Source: Prochlorococcus sp. AG-436-M02 (lineage in GTDB: Bacteria > Cyanobacteriota > Cyanobacteriia > PCC-6307 > Cyanobiaceae). Taken from it: a DNA stretch of 64,000 nucleotides. The notes beneath the pieces were generated by a model that was not told the origin of the DNA, ran no database searches, and saw nothing but the letters and a program-made list of their open reading frames with translations. Positions 35,474 through 43,747 of the stretch are shown in pieces. The first letter of the stretch is position 1, and the number at the start of each line of letters is the position of its first letter. Both the position numbers and the translations under genes were made by a program. Where the stretch lies: NCBI GenBank assembly GCA_003212515.1, contig QCPL01000001.1:1-64000 (forward strand), in the 5' to 3' direction.

Positions 35474-36739
35474 TTGACTAAACTTCAATCGCTTCGAGGA
35501 ATGATTGATCTTTTACCTTCGCAAGTTGAGCGATGGCAAAAGGTTGAAGCTTTTGCGAGGGATCACTTTCGAAGGGCTAATCTTGGAGAGATCAGGACAC
35601 CTTTGCTTGAACATACCGAATTATTTGCAAGAGGAATTGGAGAGGCAACAGAGGTAGTTGGTAAGGAAATGTATTCTTTTTTTGATAGAGGGAATAGATC
35701 CTGCACCCTTAGACCAGAAGGAACAGCATCGGTTGTAAGGTCTGTAATTCAAAATGGTCTTCTTAGTCAAGGTTCTCAAAGACTTTGGTATATGGGACCG
35801 ATGTTTAGATATGAACGCCCTCAGGCTGGGAGACAAAGGCAATTTCATCAAATTGGCGTAGAGTTTTTTGGATTATCTTCTGAGATAAGTGACGCAGAGC
35901 TTATAAGTATTGCTTGGGACTTCTTGAATGAACTTGGCTTAAGAGATTTGAAATTAGAAATTAACAGCTTGGGCACAACAGATGATCGAAAAAAATATCA
36001 AGAAAGTTTAGTTTCTTGGTTAGAAAACTTTTCAGAATTATTAGATGAGCACGTATTAGAACAAATAAAGAAAAATCCATTGCGAATTCTTGATAGCAAG
36101 AAGCCAAATATTCAGGAATTACTTAACGAAGCGCCAAAGCTTGTAGATTTCTTAAGTAATCAGAGTAGGAATAGGTTTTTAAACTTACAGGTTATACTTA
36201 ATAGTTTAGGAATACCTTTTACTATTAATACTAAATTAGTTAGAGGTCTTGATTATTATTGTCATACAGCTTTTGAAATTACCAGCTCTCAATTAGGAGC
36301 ACAAGCGACAGTTTGTGGTGGAGGTAGGTATGATGGACTTGTTGAGCAATTAGGTGGTCCTAAAACACCCGCTATAGGTTGGGCTATAGGTCTGGAAAGA
36401 TTACTAATATTATTAGGAGAAGATGCTTTTGAAAAACAATTCCCAGAAGTTTATATAGTAAATAAAGGTCCGAAAGCTGAACTAGAATCTTTAACTTTGG
36501 CGAGAGATCTTAGAGCATCAAATTTTTTTGTTGAAATAGATTACTCTGGATCTGCTTTCTCAAAGCAATTTAAAAGAGCTAATCGTTCGAATGCTTCTTG
36601 GGCAGTTGTCATTGGGGATGAAGAATTAAAACAGGAGGAGATTCGTTTGAAAAGACTTAAAGGCAAAACAAAAGACCCCAATGAATATCTAGTTAAAAGG
36701 TCAGACTTTAATCAAATCATTGAAAGGCTAAGATCATGA
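35474..36739 (+). CDS. hisS: histidyl-tRNA synthetase
   Basis: A class II synthetase of 421 residues that charges tRNA-His. Seen motifs: [20 protein letters not shown] at the N-terminus, motif 2 [20 protein letters not shown], the histidine-A motif [15 protein letters not shown], and motif 3 in [16 protein letters not shown]. The C-terminal anticodon-binding domain follows ([20 protein letters not shown]). It uses a TTG start. Confidence 0.96.
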   Translation: MTKLQSLRGMIDLLPSQVERWQKVEAFARDHFRRANLGEIRTPLLEHTELFARGIGEATEVVGKEMYSFFDRGNRSCTLRPEGTASVVRSVIQNGLLSQGSQRLWYMGPMFRYERPQAGRQRQFHQIGVEFFGLSSEISDAELISIAWDFLNELGLRDLKLEINSLGTTDDRKKYQESLVSWLENFSELLDEHVLEQIKKNPLRILDSKKPNIQELLNEAPKLVDFLSNQSRNRFLNLQVILNSLGIPFTINTKLVRGLDYYCHTAFEITSSQLGAQATVCGGGRYDGLVEQLGGPKTPAIGWAIGLERLLILLGEDAFEKQFPEVYIVNKGPKAELESLTLARDLRASNFFVEIDYSGSAFSKQFKRANRSNASWAVVIGDEELKQEEIRLKRLKGKTKDPNEYLVKRSDFNQIIERLRS

Positions 36740-36773
36740 TTTGTTTTAGCTTTAATTTATTTAAAACTTAGCC

Positions 36774-37019
36774 ATGAAGATATTCCTTTTATTGTTGTTA
36801 TTAGCACTTTGCTTTTATATTTTCTGTTTTGTTCTTTTAAGAAAGAAAAAAAGATTTCTTAGAACTAAATTTAATATATATCAATGGATCAATATGGGAA
36901 GAGATAGTAGAAGAAAAATGGATCAGGAAGATAAATTATATGTTATGCATAAGAAAAAAGATTTAATAGATAAGATAAGAAAGGAATACAAGAATTATAA
37001 AAAATCTATAAACAAATAA
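36774..37019 (+). CDS. small membrane-anchored basic protein
   Basis: An 81-residue protein with an N-terminal membrane anchor (KIFLLLLLLALCFYIFCFVL) followed by a strongly basic, lysine-rich cytoplasmic-type tail (RKKKRFLRTKF, IDKIRKEYKNYKKSINK). It follows hisS by 34 bases and precedes the Trp-rich gene by four bases, so it may belong to their transcript. No family recognised. Confidence 0.6.
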   Translation: MKIFLLLLLLALCFYIFCFVLLRKKKRFLRTKFNIYQWINMGRDSRRKMDQEDKLYVMHKKKDLIDKIRKEYKNYKKSINK

Positions 37020-37023
37020 TATT

Positions 37024-37383
37024 TTGAGAGATTGGCCTCCTGTTAAAGCTTGGACAAGTCTTTTCCCTATTAAGGGTAGGAGACACTTTGTTGCTATTAA
37101 TTATGGTATTGAAGAAGGAGTTCGTTGGGTTAATCTAGTTTGTGTTGTTGATGGGAGCCTACGCTTTAGGGCCTTTTTTGAAGATTTGAATGATTCAAAT
37201 AGTTGGTTGCCTGGGTGGCAAGATATTGATAATCACAATAAAATAAAAGAAATTACTTATAGTAAAGATAAATATTCTTATGACTTTGAGAATGCCTGCC
37301 TTCATCCATCAGATGATTCAGGCCTTTCCCTTTCGTCAAAAAGCAATGACTACCGACCTTGGTGTATAGATGAAAAGGATTGA
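37024..37383 (+). CDS. Trp-rich conserved protein (TIGR02450-like)
   Basis: A 119-residue protein with a TTG start. The first 70 residues, with WPPVKAWTSLFPIKGRRHFV, VRWVNLVCVVDGSLRFRAFF and DSNSWLPGWQDI, resemble the small Trp-rich TIGR02450 family of cyanobacteria and gamma-proteobacteria. The remaining 45 residues are a polar extension (SKSNDYRPWCIDEKD at the end). Function unknown; the match is from pattern memory. Confidence 0.65.
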   Translation: MRDWPPVKAWTSLFPIKGRRHFVAINYGIEEGVRWVNLVCVVDGSLRFRAFFEDLNDSNSWLPGWQDIDNHNKIKEITYSKDKYSYDFENACLHPSDDSGLSLSSKSNDYRPWCIDEKD

Positions 37384-37482
37384 GAATTTGACAGCCTTGT
37401 ATTTATACCTATTTTGGCAACTACCCCTTACTTCATTCTTTTTTTTGCGCTACTAAAGAAAAAATAACTTTGATTTATTGAA

Positions 37483-37722
37483 ATGCATAATAATCAATGG
37501 CTCCTTGAGGAAGATGCCAGTAGGCATTTAGGAGTTAGTCAAAAGACTTTGCAGCATTGGAGAGAAATTGGATATTTAAAACCAGGAACGCATTGGAGAA
37601 GTGCCCCTAGTATTAGTTACTTGCCATGGAAGCCTAAGGTTATTTATCATCTACGTTGGTGCAGGGAAATTATTGATTATTGGCGTGAAAGGGATGCTCC
37701 TATGACTGACTTGGCAGCATAA
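37483..37722 (+). CDS. small MerR/excisionase-like DNA-binding protein
   Basis: A 79-residue protein whose N-terminal half, WLLEEDASRHLGVSQKTLQH then WREIGYLKPGTHWRS, fits a winged helix-turn-helix of the MerR/AlpA/excisionase kind, with a recognition helix around GVSQKTLQHWRE. The C-terminal half (YHLRWCREIIDYWRERDAPM) is helical. It may act as a small transcription factor. No phage or integrase gene lies nearby, so an excisionase role is unlikely. An AT-rich gap follows before pcb. Confidence 0.7.
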   Translation: MHNNQWLLEEDASRHLGVSQKTLQHWREIGYLKPGTHWRSAPSISYLPWKPKVIYHLRWCREIIDYWRERDAPMTDLAA

Positions 37723-37891
37723 AAAGATTTGTGCTTTTACATATAATTTTAGTTTAAAGATTTTTTATTATTGAATAATTTAGTTTTTTTTATTAAAAAA
37801 CACTCCATCAAATTATTCAATTATCTTATAAAGGGTATATTATTTTCTAAAATGATTTGCTAAAATATAATGCTTTTTCTATCAGTTGAAT

Positions 37892-38047
37892 TCAAGCTGG
37901 AAAATTTTCAGGCAAATTTGGTATAAATCTTTTGAAGAATGTGATTAGGAACCATAGAATTACAATATTGCCTGTCATAGCTAGAGCAAATCTGATTCTC
38001 ATATCTTTTACTAAGGGGAGAAGATACTCCCATAATTTTAAAAACAT
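37892..38047 (-). CDS. 51-residue single-span membrane protein
   Basis: On the minus strand, the ATG at 38047 opens 51 codons: MFLKLWEYLLPLVKDMRIRF, then ALAMTGNIVILWFLITFFKR and FIPNLPENFPA. One transmembrane helix is clear, with basic residues on either side. It lies in the roughly 600-base space upstream of pcb, divergent from it. No other coding region was seen in 37723-38327, which is otherwise AT-rich and presumably carries the pcb promoter and leader. Confidence 0.6.
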   Translation of the reverse strand: MFLKLWEYLLPLVKDMRIRFALAMTGNIVILWFLITFFKRFIPNLPENFPA

Positions 38048-38327
38048 ACTTTTTCTTGAATTATTCCCTTTATATTAAACCATTGAAAAACCTTAGGTAT
38101 CTGCAGCCTTTTTTTCTATCGAATCATTCTCCTTAGTCGACGAATTTTATAACCTAAAGGAGTGTTTGAAAAGCTATTAACTCAGTGAAGGATATAGATC
38201 TTGTCTGTTTAGACCAAGTATTCTTTCTTTAAAAAGACTTACACATTGTAAAAGGTGTAGCCTTTACCCACTTTCTTTTCTCATTTTTCGTTAGTGTCAC
38301 AGCGCTTTCCCACCTTCTTGCACTCTA

Positions 38328-39383
38328 ATGCAGACCTATGGAAATCCAGACGTCACCTACGGGTGGTGGGCTGGTAATTCTGGGGTCACCAACCGCTCAG
38401 GAAAATTCATTGCAGCACATGCCGCTCATACCGGTTTGATTGCTTTCTGGGCTGGTGCCTTCACACTTTTTGAATTAGCTCGTTTTGACCCTTCAGTACC
38501 TATGGGTCATCAACCTTTAATTGCTCTTCCTCACTTAGCTACTCTTGGTATTGGCTTTGATGAGGCTGGAACTTTTGTCGGTGGAACCACTGTTACCGCA
38601 ATAGCAATTGTTCATTTGATCTTGTCAATGGTCTATGGAGCAGGAGGTCTCTTGCACTCCCTGACTTTCCCTGGTGATATGCAAGATTCAGAGGTACTTC
38701 AGGCAAGAAAATTCAAGCTTGAATGGGACAACCCAGATAATCAGACCTTCATTTTGGGACATCATCTTATTTTCTTAGGTGTGGCCAATATTCAGTTTGT
38801 TGAATGGGCAAGAATTCATGGAATATGGGATGCCGCTGCTGGCAGTATTCGTCAAGTTGAGTACAATCTCAACCTTTCTTCCATTTGGAATCATCAGTTT
38901 GATTTCCTTTCAATAAACAACCTTGAAGACGTTATGGGTGGCCATGCCTTCCTAGCTTTCTTCATGATTACCGGAGGTGCATTCCACATAGCCACTAAGC
39001 AAGTTGGCGAATACACCAAATTTAAAGGTTCAGGTTTGCTTTCAGCAGAAGCTATCCTTTCTTGGTCCCTGGCTGGTATTGGCTGGATGGCTATTGTTGC
39101 TGCTTTCTGGTGTGCAACAAATACAACTGTTTATCCAGTTGACTTTTTTGGAGAGGTTCTAGACCTTAAGTTTGGGATTGCTCCTTATTGGGTTGATACT
39201 GTTGACCTACCTAATGGTGCTCATACATCTCGTGCTTGGTTAACAAATGTCCATTACTTCCTTGGTTTCTTCTATATTCAAGGACATTTATGGCATGCTT
39301 TACGTGCAATGGGATTTGACTTCAAACGTGTAGCAAGTGCTGTAAGTAATATTGGTACTGCATCTGTAACTTTGAATGATTGA
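38328..39383 (+). CDS. pcb: Pcb divinyl-chlorophyll a/b-binding antenna protein
   Basis: A 351-residue six-helix protein of the Pcb/IsiA/CP43 family, the main light-harvesting antenna of Prochlorococcus in place of phycobilisomes. It begins MQTYGNPDVTYGWWAGNSGV. Chlorophyll-ligand histidines appear in KFIAAHAAHTGLIAFWAGAF, IVHLILSMVYGAGGLLHSL, ILGHHLIFLGVANIQFVEWA, MGGHAFLAFFMITGGAFHIA and YFLGFFYIQGHLWHALRAMG. It lacks the large lumenal loop E of CP43. The paralogue letter cannot be assigned. No Shine-Dalgarno sequence precedes the ATG, and a strong terminator follows. Confidence 0.95.
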   Translation: MQTYGNPDVTYGWWAGNSGVTNRSGKFIAAHAAHTGLIAFWAGAFTLFELARFDPSVPMGHQPLIALPHLATLGIGFDEAGTFVGGTTVTAIAIVHLILSMVYGAGGLLHSLTFPGDMQDSEVLQARKFKLEWDNPDNQTFILGHHLIFLGVANIQFVEWARIHGIWDAAAGSIRQVEYNLNLSSIWNHQFDFLSINNLEDVMGGHAFLAFFMITGGAFHIATKQVGEYTKFKGSGLLSAEAILSWSLAGIGWMAIVAAFWCATNTTVYPVDFFGEVLDLKFGIAPYWVDTVDLPNGAHTSRAWLTNVHYFLGFFYIQGHLWHALRAMGFDFKRVASAVSNIGTASVTLND

Positions 39384-39436
39384 TATTTTCTCTCAGTTTT
39401 ATGGACTTAGTTCTATAAAATTGGTTTAAATATAAG

Positions 39437-39468
39437 AAAAGGCTCACTATTAATAGTGAGCCTTTTTT
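39437..39468 (+). terminator. intrinsic terminator after pcb
   Basis: A perfect inverted repeat GGCTCACTATT/AATAGTGAGCC, extended by AAAA and TTTT on its outer edges and followed by a T-run (CCTTTTTTCTT). It lies about 55 bases after the pcb stop and fits a strong rho-independent terminator isolating the antenna gene from the next gene. Confidence 0.92.
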
Positions 39469-39535
39469 CTTATTAGATTAAGAATTCTTATTTTGTTTAT
39501 TAATTATCTGAAGCAAATTTTTTGAACTTGGAAAG

Positions 39536-40933
39536 ATGAGTAGATTTAATCAACTCTTACATAAGCAATTTCTTTTTGATTCATTTCCCAATTTAGTTAT
39601 TGCTATAGGTTTTCTGTTTATTTTTGCCATACTTTTGATTATTGGAAGGAGGATTGACTCTGCATTAAAACTAGAAAGACTAGGAATTCCTATATCTATT
39701 TTGTTTGGTATATTTGCTCTTTTAATTGGGCCTCATGGTCCTATACCACTTTTCCCAGAATCAATTACAGATATTTGGATCAAACTCCCAACTCCTTTGC
39801 TAACGCTTGTGTTCGCAACACTTATGTTGGGCAAGCCTTTGCCATCTGGTAATGGTTTGTGGCAGCCAGTTGCATCTCAAGGATTATTGGCCCTTCTTTT
39901 AGGCTTTGGCCAATATTTAATAGGTGGGATTGTTCTTTTACTATTTCTTATCCCTTATCAGGGAGTTGATCCTTTGATGGGATGTCTAATTGAGATTGGC
40001 TTTGAAGGTGGGCATGGAGCTGCATCTGTTATGGGTCAGAGTCTTGAAAGATTAGGCTTTCCAGAAGGTCTTGACCTTGGATTAGCAATGGCAACAGTTG
40101 GACTTTTGTCCTCGACTTTGTTAGGAAGTGGTTTGGTAGTTTTGAGTAGAATCTTTGGATGGATTAGATTTGATTTAGATGAATCATCCAAGGATATTCC
40201 CTTGGAGCAGAAATTTTCAATAGGACAAAAATTAAAGGATTTTGCCGTTAATCTTGCTCTCGTAGGATTAGCTGTTTTTTGTGGCGTTATCCTTCTTGTT
40301 TTTGTTCGTATTGTTGGAAGATTTTTAGGTGGAACCTTTGATGAGGTTTTGTCAGTTTTTCCAGTATTTCCTTTAGCTCTTCTTGGATCTCTTCTAATCA
40401 GATTTGTCTTGGAAAAGTTTGAAAGAACGGAATTGGTTTCTGAGATATTACAGAGAGAAATTGGAATTCTTTCAACGGACCTTCTTATTACAACAGCAAT
40501 GGCAGGACTTGATTTACCATTGTTACTCAATGATTGGATTCCTTTGTCATTACTTTCATTAAGCGGCTTAGTATGGAATCTATTTGGTATGTTTTTATTC
40601 TCAAGATTTTTATTTAATGAGCATTGGTTTGAGAGGTCAATAATTGAATTTGGAAATGCAACTGGTGTTGCAGCAAGTGGGATACTACTTTTGCGTCTAG
40701 CTGATCCAAGAGACAAGACAAACACACTACCGATATTCTCTATAAAGCAATTATTTCTTCAACCATTTCTCTCAGGCGGATTAATAACAGTTATAGCACC
40801 AATATTTATAATTAAATTTGGTTTAATTGGGTGGACAGAAATTTGCGGAATATTAACATTATCCTTTATTATTATTTCTATTTTAGTGAAATTTGAAGAA
40901 TACCAAGTACCTTTAGAAAATTCTAAACTTTAG
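39536..40933 (+). CDS. GltS-like sodium/solute symporter
   Basis: A 465-residue polytopic membrane protein resembling the sodium:glutamate symporter (GltS) family, though longer than E. coli GltS (401). About ten to twelve helices are predicted. GltS-like features are GIPISILFGIFALLIGPHGP, GCLIEIGFEGGHGAASVMGQ (a glycine-rich re-entrant loop), and in the second half FGNATGVAASGILLLRLADP, the matching loop. Substrate preference cannot be read. Preceded by the pcb terminator, it should have its own promoter. Confidence 0.82.
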   Translation: MSRFNQLLHKQFLFDSFPNLVIAIGFLFIFAILLIIGRRIDSALKLERLGIPISILFGIFALLIGPHGPIPLFPESITDIWIKLPTPLLTLVFATLMLGKPLPSGNGLWQPVASQGLLALLLGFGQYLIGGIVLLLFLIPYQGVDPLMGCLIEIGFEGGHGAASVMGQSLERLGFPEGLDLGLAMATVGLLSSTLLGSGLVVLSRIFGWIRFDLDESSKDIPLEQKFSIGQKLKDFAVNLALVGLAVFCGVILLVFVRIVGRFLGGTFDEVLSVFPVFPLALLGSLLIRFVLEKFERTELVSEILQREIGILSTDLLITTAMAGLDLPLLLNDWIPLSLLSLSGLVWNLFGMFLFSRFLFNEHWFERSIIEFGNATGVAASGILLLRLADPRDKTNTLPIFSIKQLFLQPFLSGGLITVIAPIFIIKFGLIGWTEICGILTLSFIIISILVKFEEYQVPLENSKL

Positions 40934-40981
40934 TAGAACTAATTTTTTTATATAATAAAATTATCAATTTTAGAGTTCATA

Positions 40982-41239
40982 ATGAGATCTAGCGACATTA
41001 GGGATATCCCTCCACAGGAATCTAGAGAGAAATGGTTTAAAAGTCATCTTCTAGCAAGGGAAGTTGAACTTAAAGAGTTATATGAAATGCCTCAACAAGA
41101 GTTGGACTTGTTAATGGCTGAAACGGCTGAGCTAAGAAGTGATCTGGGGAATAGGGAAAGGAATATAGGAAAGTTTTGCACGGCTGGATATTTTCTTGAA
41201 TTGGCTAGGATTATAGACAAAAGAAGAATTGAGAATTGA
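40982..41239 (+). CDS. small soluble hypothetical protein
   Basis: An 85-residue hydrophilic, mostly helical protein (IPPQESREKWFKSHLLAREV, ELKELYEMPQQELDLLMAET). It follows the GltS-like gene by 48 bases on the same strand. No domain recognised. Confidence 0.6.
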   Translation: MRSSDIRDIPPQESREKWFKSHLLAREVELKELYEMPQQELDLLMAETAELRSDLGNRERNIGKFCTAGYFLELARIIDKRRIEN

Positions 41240-41266
41240 TTTAGTAAACCAAGTGATCTAATTACA

Positions 41267-41965
41267 TTAGGGATAAGTTATCTCTTCAGGGAATAAAATT
41301 TCTTTTTTGGAGGATTCCCAAAACTTATTTTTTTTCATTAAAATAGGGTATAAGGGATGATTTAAATAATAATCTAACCATAATTTTATTTTTAAAAGAT
41401 TATTATTTAAATCAAATTCTTCTTTATTTACTAGACGATATTGTCGAACAAATGGCCAAAGACACCAATCAGCAATTGTTTCTTTTGATCCTACAAGCCA
41501 AGATAGAGATTGCTCCCTTGAACGAGAGGTCAATTTTTCTTCCCATCTTCTTAAAATAGTTTTCAAAGCATTGTTATGATACTCCGGAATTGCATCTTTA
41601 TACCTATTAGGATATTTATATCTATCCAAGTGATATTTGAAAATATTATCATTTTCTTTAATTAGTTCTTCAATTTCTTTATTGTCTTTTTCCCCTTTAT
41701 GGAGAAAGTTGTTATTCATATTAGAATTTTTTATAGCCCAAGTCATAATATCTATGCTTTCATCAATTACTTTCCCATTGGCTAGTACTAAAACAGGGAC
41801 AGTTCCTTTTTCTGATGCTTTAGTGAGATCTTTAGGCTTATTTGAAAGTTGAACTTCCCTTAAATTTACTTGTTTCCTACATTGTAAGAGTGCCCATCGT
41901 GCTCTTATTGCGTATGGACACCTTCTGAATGAATATAATATTTCATTGCTCATTGCTAAGGCCAT
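41267..41965 (-). CDS. glutathione S-transferase family protein
   Basis: A 232-residue thioredoxin-fold plus alpha-domain GST. The N-terminal region YSFRRCPYAIRARWALLQCR carries the CPYA motif, with the redox or Cys-type active site of omega/beta-like GSTs, and VPVLVLANGKVIDESIDIMT is the glutathione gamma-glutamyl site (ES motif). The C-terminal helical domain includes TIADWCLWPFVRQYRLV. Probably a cytoplasmic glutathione-dependent thiol-transferase. Confidence 0.88.
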   Translation of the reverse strand: MALAMSNEILYSFRRCPYAIRARWALLQCRKQVNLREVQLSNKPKDLTKASEKGTVPVLVLANGKVIDESIDIMTWAIKNSNMNNNFLHKGEKDNKEIEELIKENDNIFKYHLDRYKYPNRYKDAIPEYHNNALKTILRRWEEKLTSRSREQSLSWLVGSKETIADWCLWPFVRQYRLVNKEEFDLNNNLLKIKLWLDYYLNHPLYPILMKKNKFWESSKKEILFPEEITYP

Positions 41966-42101
41966 TATGAGTTCAATTATAATTCTATTTGAAAGGTTTT
42001 TATGACCCGTTTGACTTTGTCAAAAGGTCAATTATAATTAACCAAATTTCTTTATATACTACTTATTCTCCTTTTAAGAGGCTCTTTATCGGCAATGTTC
42101 A

Positions 42102-42650
42102 ATGTCGGGACATGTTTATTTAATTAGAAAAGGCAACTTTTTTATGATTGGTAGCGCCAGGAATATTGATAAGCAGATGAGGAAGATAAAGCCAGATGAG
42201 ATTATTTCTACTTTAGAAATGGAATATCCAGACGTTTTTGAAGCTAGACTTTTGAGACGCTATAGGGATGTAAGATTACCCGAATCTGCATATTTTCAAT
42301 TATCAGAAAAACAATTATCTGATTGCAAAAAGCAGTTAGGCTTAAAAAGTAAAATTCCAAAAACAATAGAAGCTGAGTTTTTTATTGCTATTACTGGGTC
42401 TCTACTCTTATTCCTAAGCTCATCAATTTTACTTCTTCGTATAAGCCTTTATCCTTTTTTAGAACTTTCACTGGCGTTTGCCCTTTCATCACTGCCAATG
42501 TGGCTTTTGTTTATTTCAGGAAATTTCGGAGGATATTTTAATAGTGATTTGAGACTTTTTACCTCTTGGTTCAATAGAATAAGAGCGCTTCTGGCAGCCT
42601 TGCTACTTTCATTATGCTCTTATTTGTTTTTTAGTAAGGTTCCCTTCTGA
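42102..42650 (+). CDS. GIY-YIG-like domain fused to membrane helices
   Basis: A 182-residue protein. Residues 1-80 (GHVYLIRKGNFFMIGSARNI, then EYPDVFEARLLRRYRDVRL, and SAYFQLSEKQLSDCKKQL) resemble the T5orf172/Mug113-like branch of the GIY-YIG fold, with VYLIR and F-IGSA in place of the GIY/YIG strands and an Arg and Glu at plausible catalytic spots. Residues 90-180 contain three membrane helices (FFIAITGSLLLFLSSSILLL, LAFALSSLPMWLLFISGNF, LLAALLLSLCSYLFF). A membrane-anchored nuclease-like domain is unusual; catalytic activity is uncertain. Confidence 0.65.
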   Translation: MSGHVYLIRKGNFFMIGSARNIDKQMRKIKPDEIISTLEMEYPDVFEARLLRRYRDVRLPESAYFQLSEKQLSDCKKQLGLKSKIPKTIEAEFFIAITGSLLLFLSSSILLLRISLYPFLELSLAFALSSLPMWLLFISGNFGGYFNSDLRLFTSWFNRIRALLAALLLSLCSYLFFSKVPF

Positions 42651-42756
42651 TTGTTTCATTAATAAAAACTATTAATATAGACTTGCGCAGTAAATAGAAA
42701 GCATGATTATAAGTGTAAGATCTTAAACTTGATTCTTATCATTAGTTAACTTAAAT

Positions 42757-43014
42757 ATGAACTATTCACCTTACTTAAAATTGTTTGAGCCAGTACAAGA
42801 ACAACTCTCAGGAGTTTACTCTACAGCTACATTAGTTATCAGTATTCTTTTAGTTCTTTGGGCTCTAAATTTTATTGTTGGATTAATAACTAAAATATTT
42901 TCATTAGGAAAAACCATCGGAACTTTTTATCGTAATTTTATTCACAGATACTTAAGAATTTTGATTTATAGTTTGTTAAACTTATTCTCAAGAAAAAAGT
43001 TAGCTAAGGATTAA
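42757..43014 (+). CDS. small single-span membrane protein
   Basis: An 85-residue protein with one strong membrane helix (TATLVISILLVLWALNFIVG) and a basic C-terminal amphipathic region (YRNFIHRYLRILIYSLLNLF). It is convergent with the SDR gene (stops 10 bases apart). No family recognised. Confidence 0.6.
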   Translation: MNYSPYLKLFEPVQEQLSGVYSTATLVISILLVLWALNFIVGLITKIFSLGKTIGTFYRNFIHRYLRILIYSLLNLFSRKKLAKD

Positions 43015-43024
43015 ATATTTATAG

Positions 43025-43747
43025 TCAAATTTTCTCAAGGTTGCAATTGATATTAATCTCAAATGGGATACAATTATTTGGAAGCTCAAGGATTCTTGAA
43101 ACAATCAATCCAATATCTTTGGGCTGAGTCATCTCTTCTTTTCTAATACTTCTTACATCACTTGCCATTTGAGTGTTTACCCATCCAGGATTGATAGTAG
43201 TAACTCTTAGGCCATAATCCCAGCCTTCATTCCTAATAGTCTGAGATAGTCCCATTAAAGCAAATTTCGTGGTTGTGTAACTTGCTAATTTACCTTTTGA
43301 TCTTTTACCACTCATTGAAATAAGGACTATAATTCTAGAATCTTTATTTTTGATAAGATATTTCCAGCAAGCCCTTGTAAGTATCCATGGACCCATTAAA
43401 TTCACCTTCCATAATTCTTCAATATCCTCTTCTTCATCATCTTCATAATTGAAAGGAGTTTTTTTTAATATTCCTGCACAGTGTATTAATGTATCAATCT
43501 TGCCATATTTATCTTTAGTTTTCTCTACCCATAATTCTGCACTAGTTTTATCTTTAGCTTCATATTTGCTAAACATTAAACTATCATCTTTGATTCTAAA
43601 AGTGGAACCTTTTGACTCTTCAACACTTTTTAAATCTCTTAACCCAATACTTACATTGTGACCATCTTTAAATGCTTGTTCTGCAATTGATCTCCCTATT
43701 CCTCTGGAGGCACCACTAATTAATATATTTCTCTGATGCTTAGACAC
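43025..43747 (-). CDS. short-chain dehydrogenase/reductase
   Basis: A 240-residue classical SDR with a Rossmann fold: the NAD(P) motif NILISGASRGIGRSIAEQAF at the N-terminus, an NNAG-equivalent IHCAGILKK, the catalytic Ser in IIVLISMSGKRS, and the Tyr-Lys pair in YTTTKFALMGLSQTIRNEG. Its start overlaps the end of crtL-b by eight bases, so it is translationally coupled to carotenoid cyclisation; a role in carotenoid or isoprenoid reduction is possible but not shown. Confidence 0.88.
   Translation of the reverse strand: MSKHQRNILISGASRGIGRSIAEQAFKDGHNVSIGLRDLKSVEESKGSTFRIKDDSLMFSKYEAKDKTSAELWVEKTKDKYGKIDTLIHCAGILKKTPFNYEDDEEEDIEELWKVNLMGPWILTRACWKYLIKNKDSRIIVLISMSGKRSKGKLASYTTTKFALMGLSQTIRNEGWDYGLRVTTINPGWVNTQMASDVRSIRKEEMTQPKDIGLIVSRILELPNNCIPFEININCNLEKI

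Noticed and set aside
40036-40725. A 229-codon open frame on the minus strand
   Set aside because: It lies fully antisense to the GltS-like symporter, has Ser/Pro/Lys-rich composition typical of shadow frames and shows no domain.
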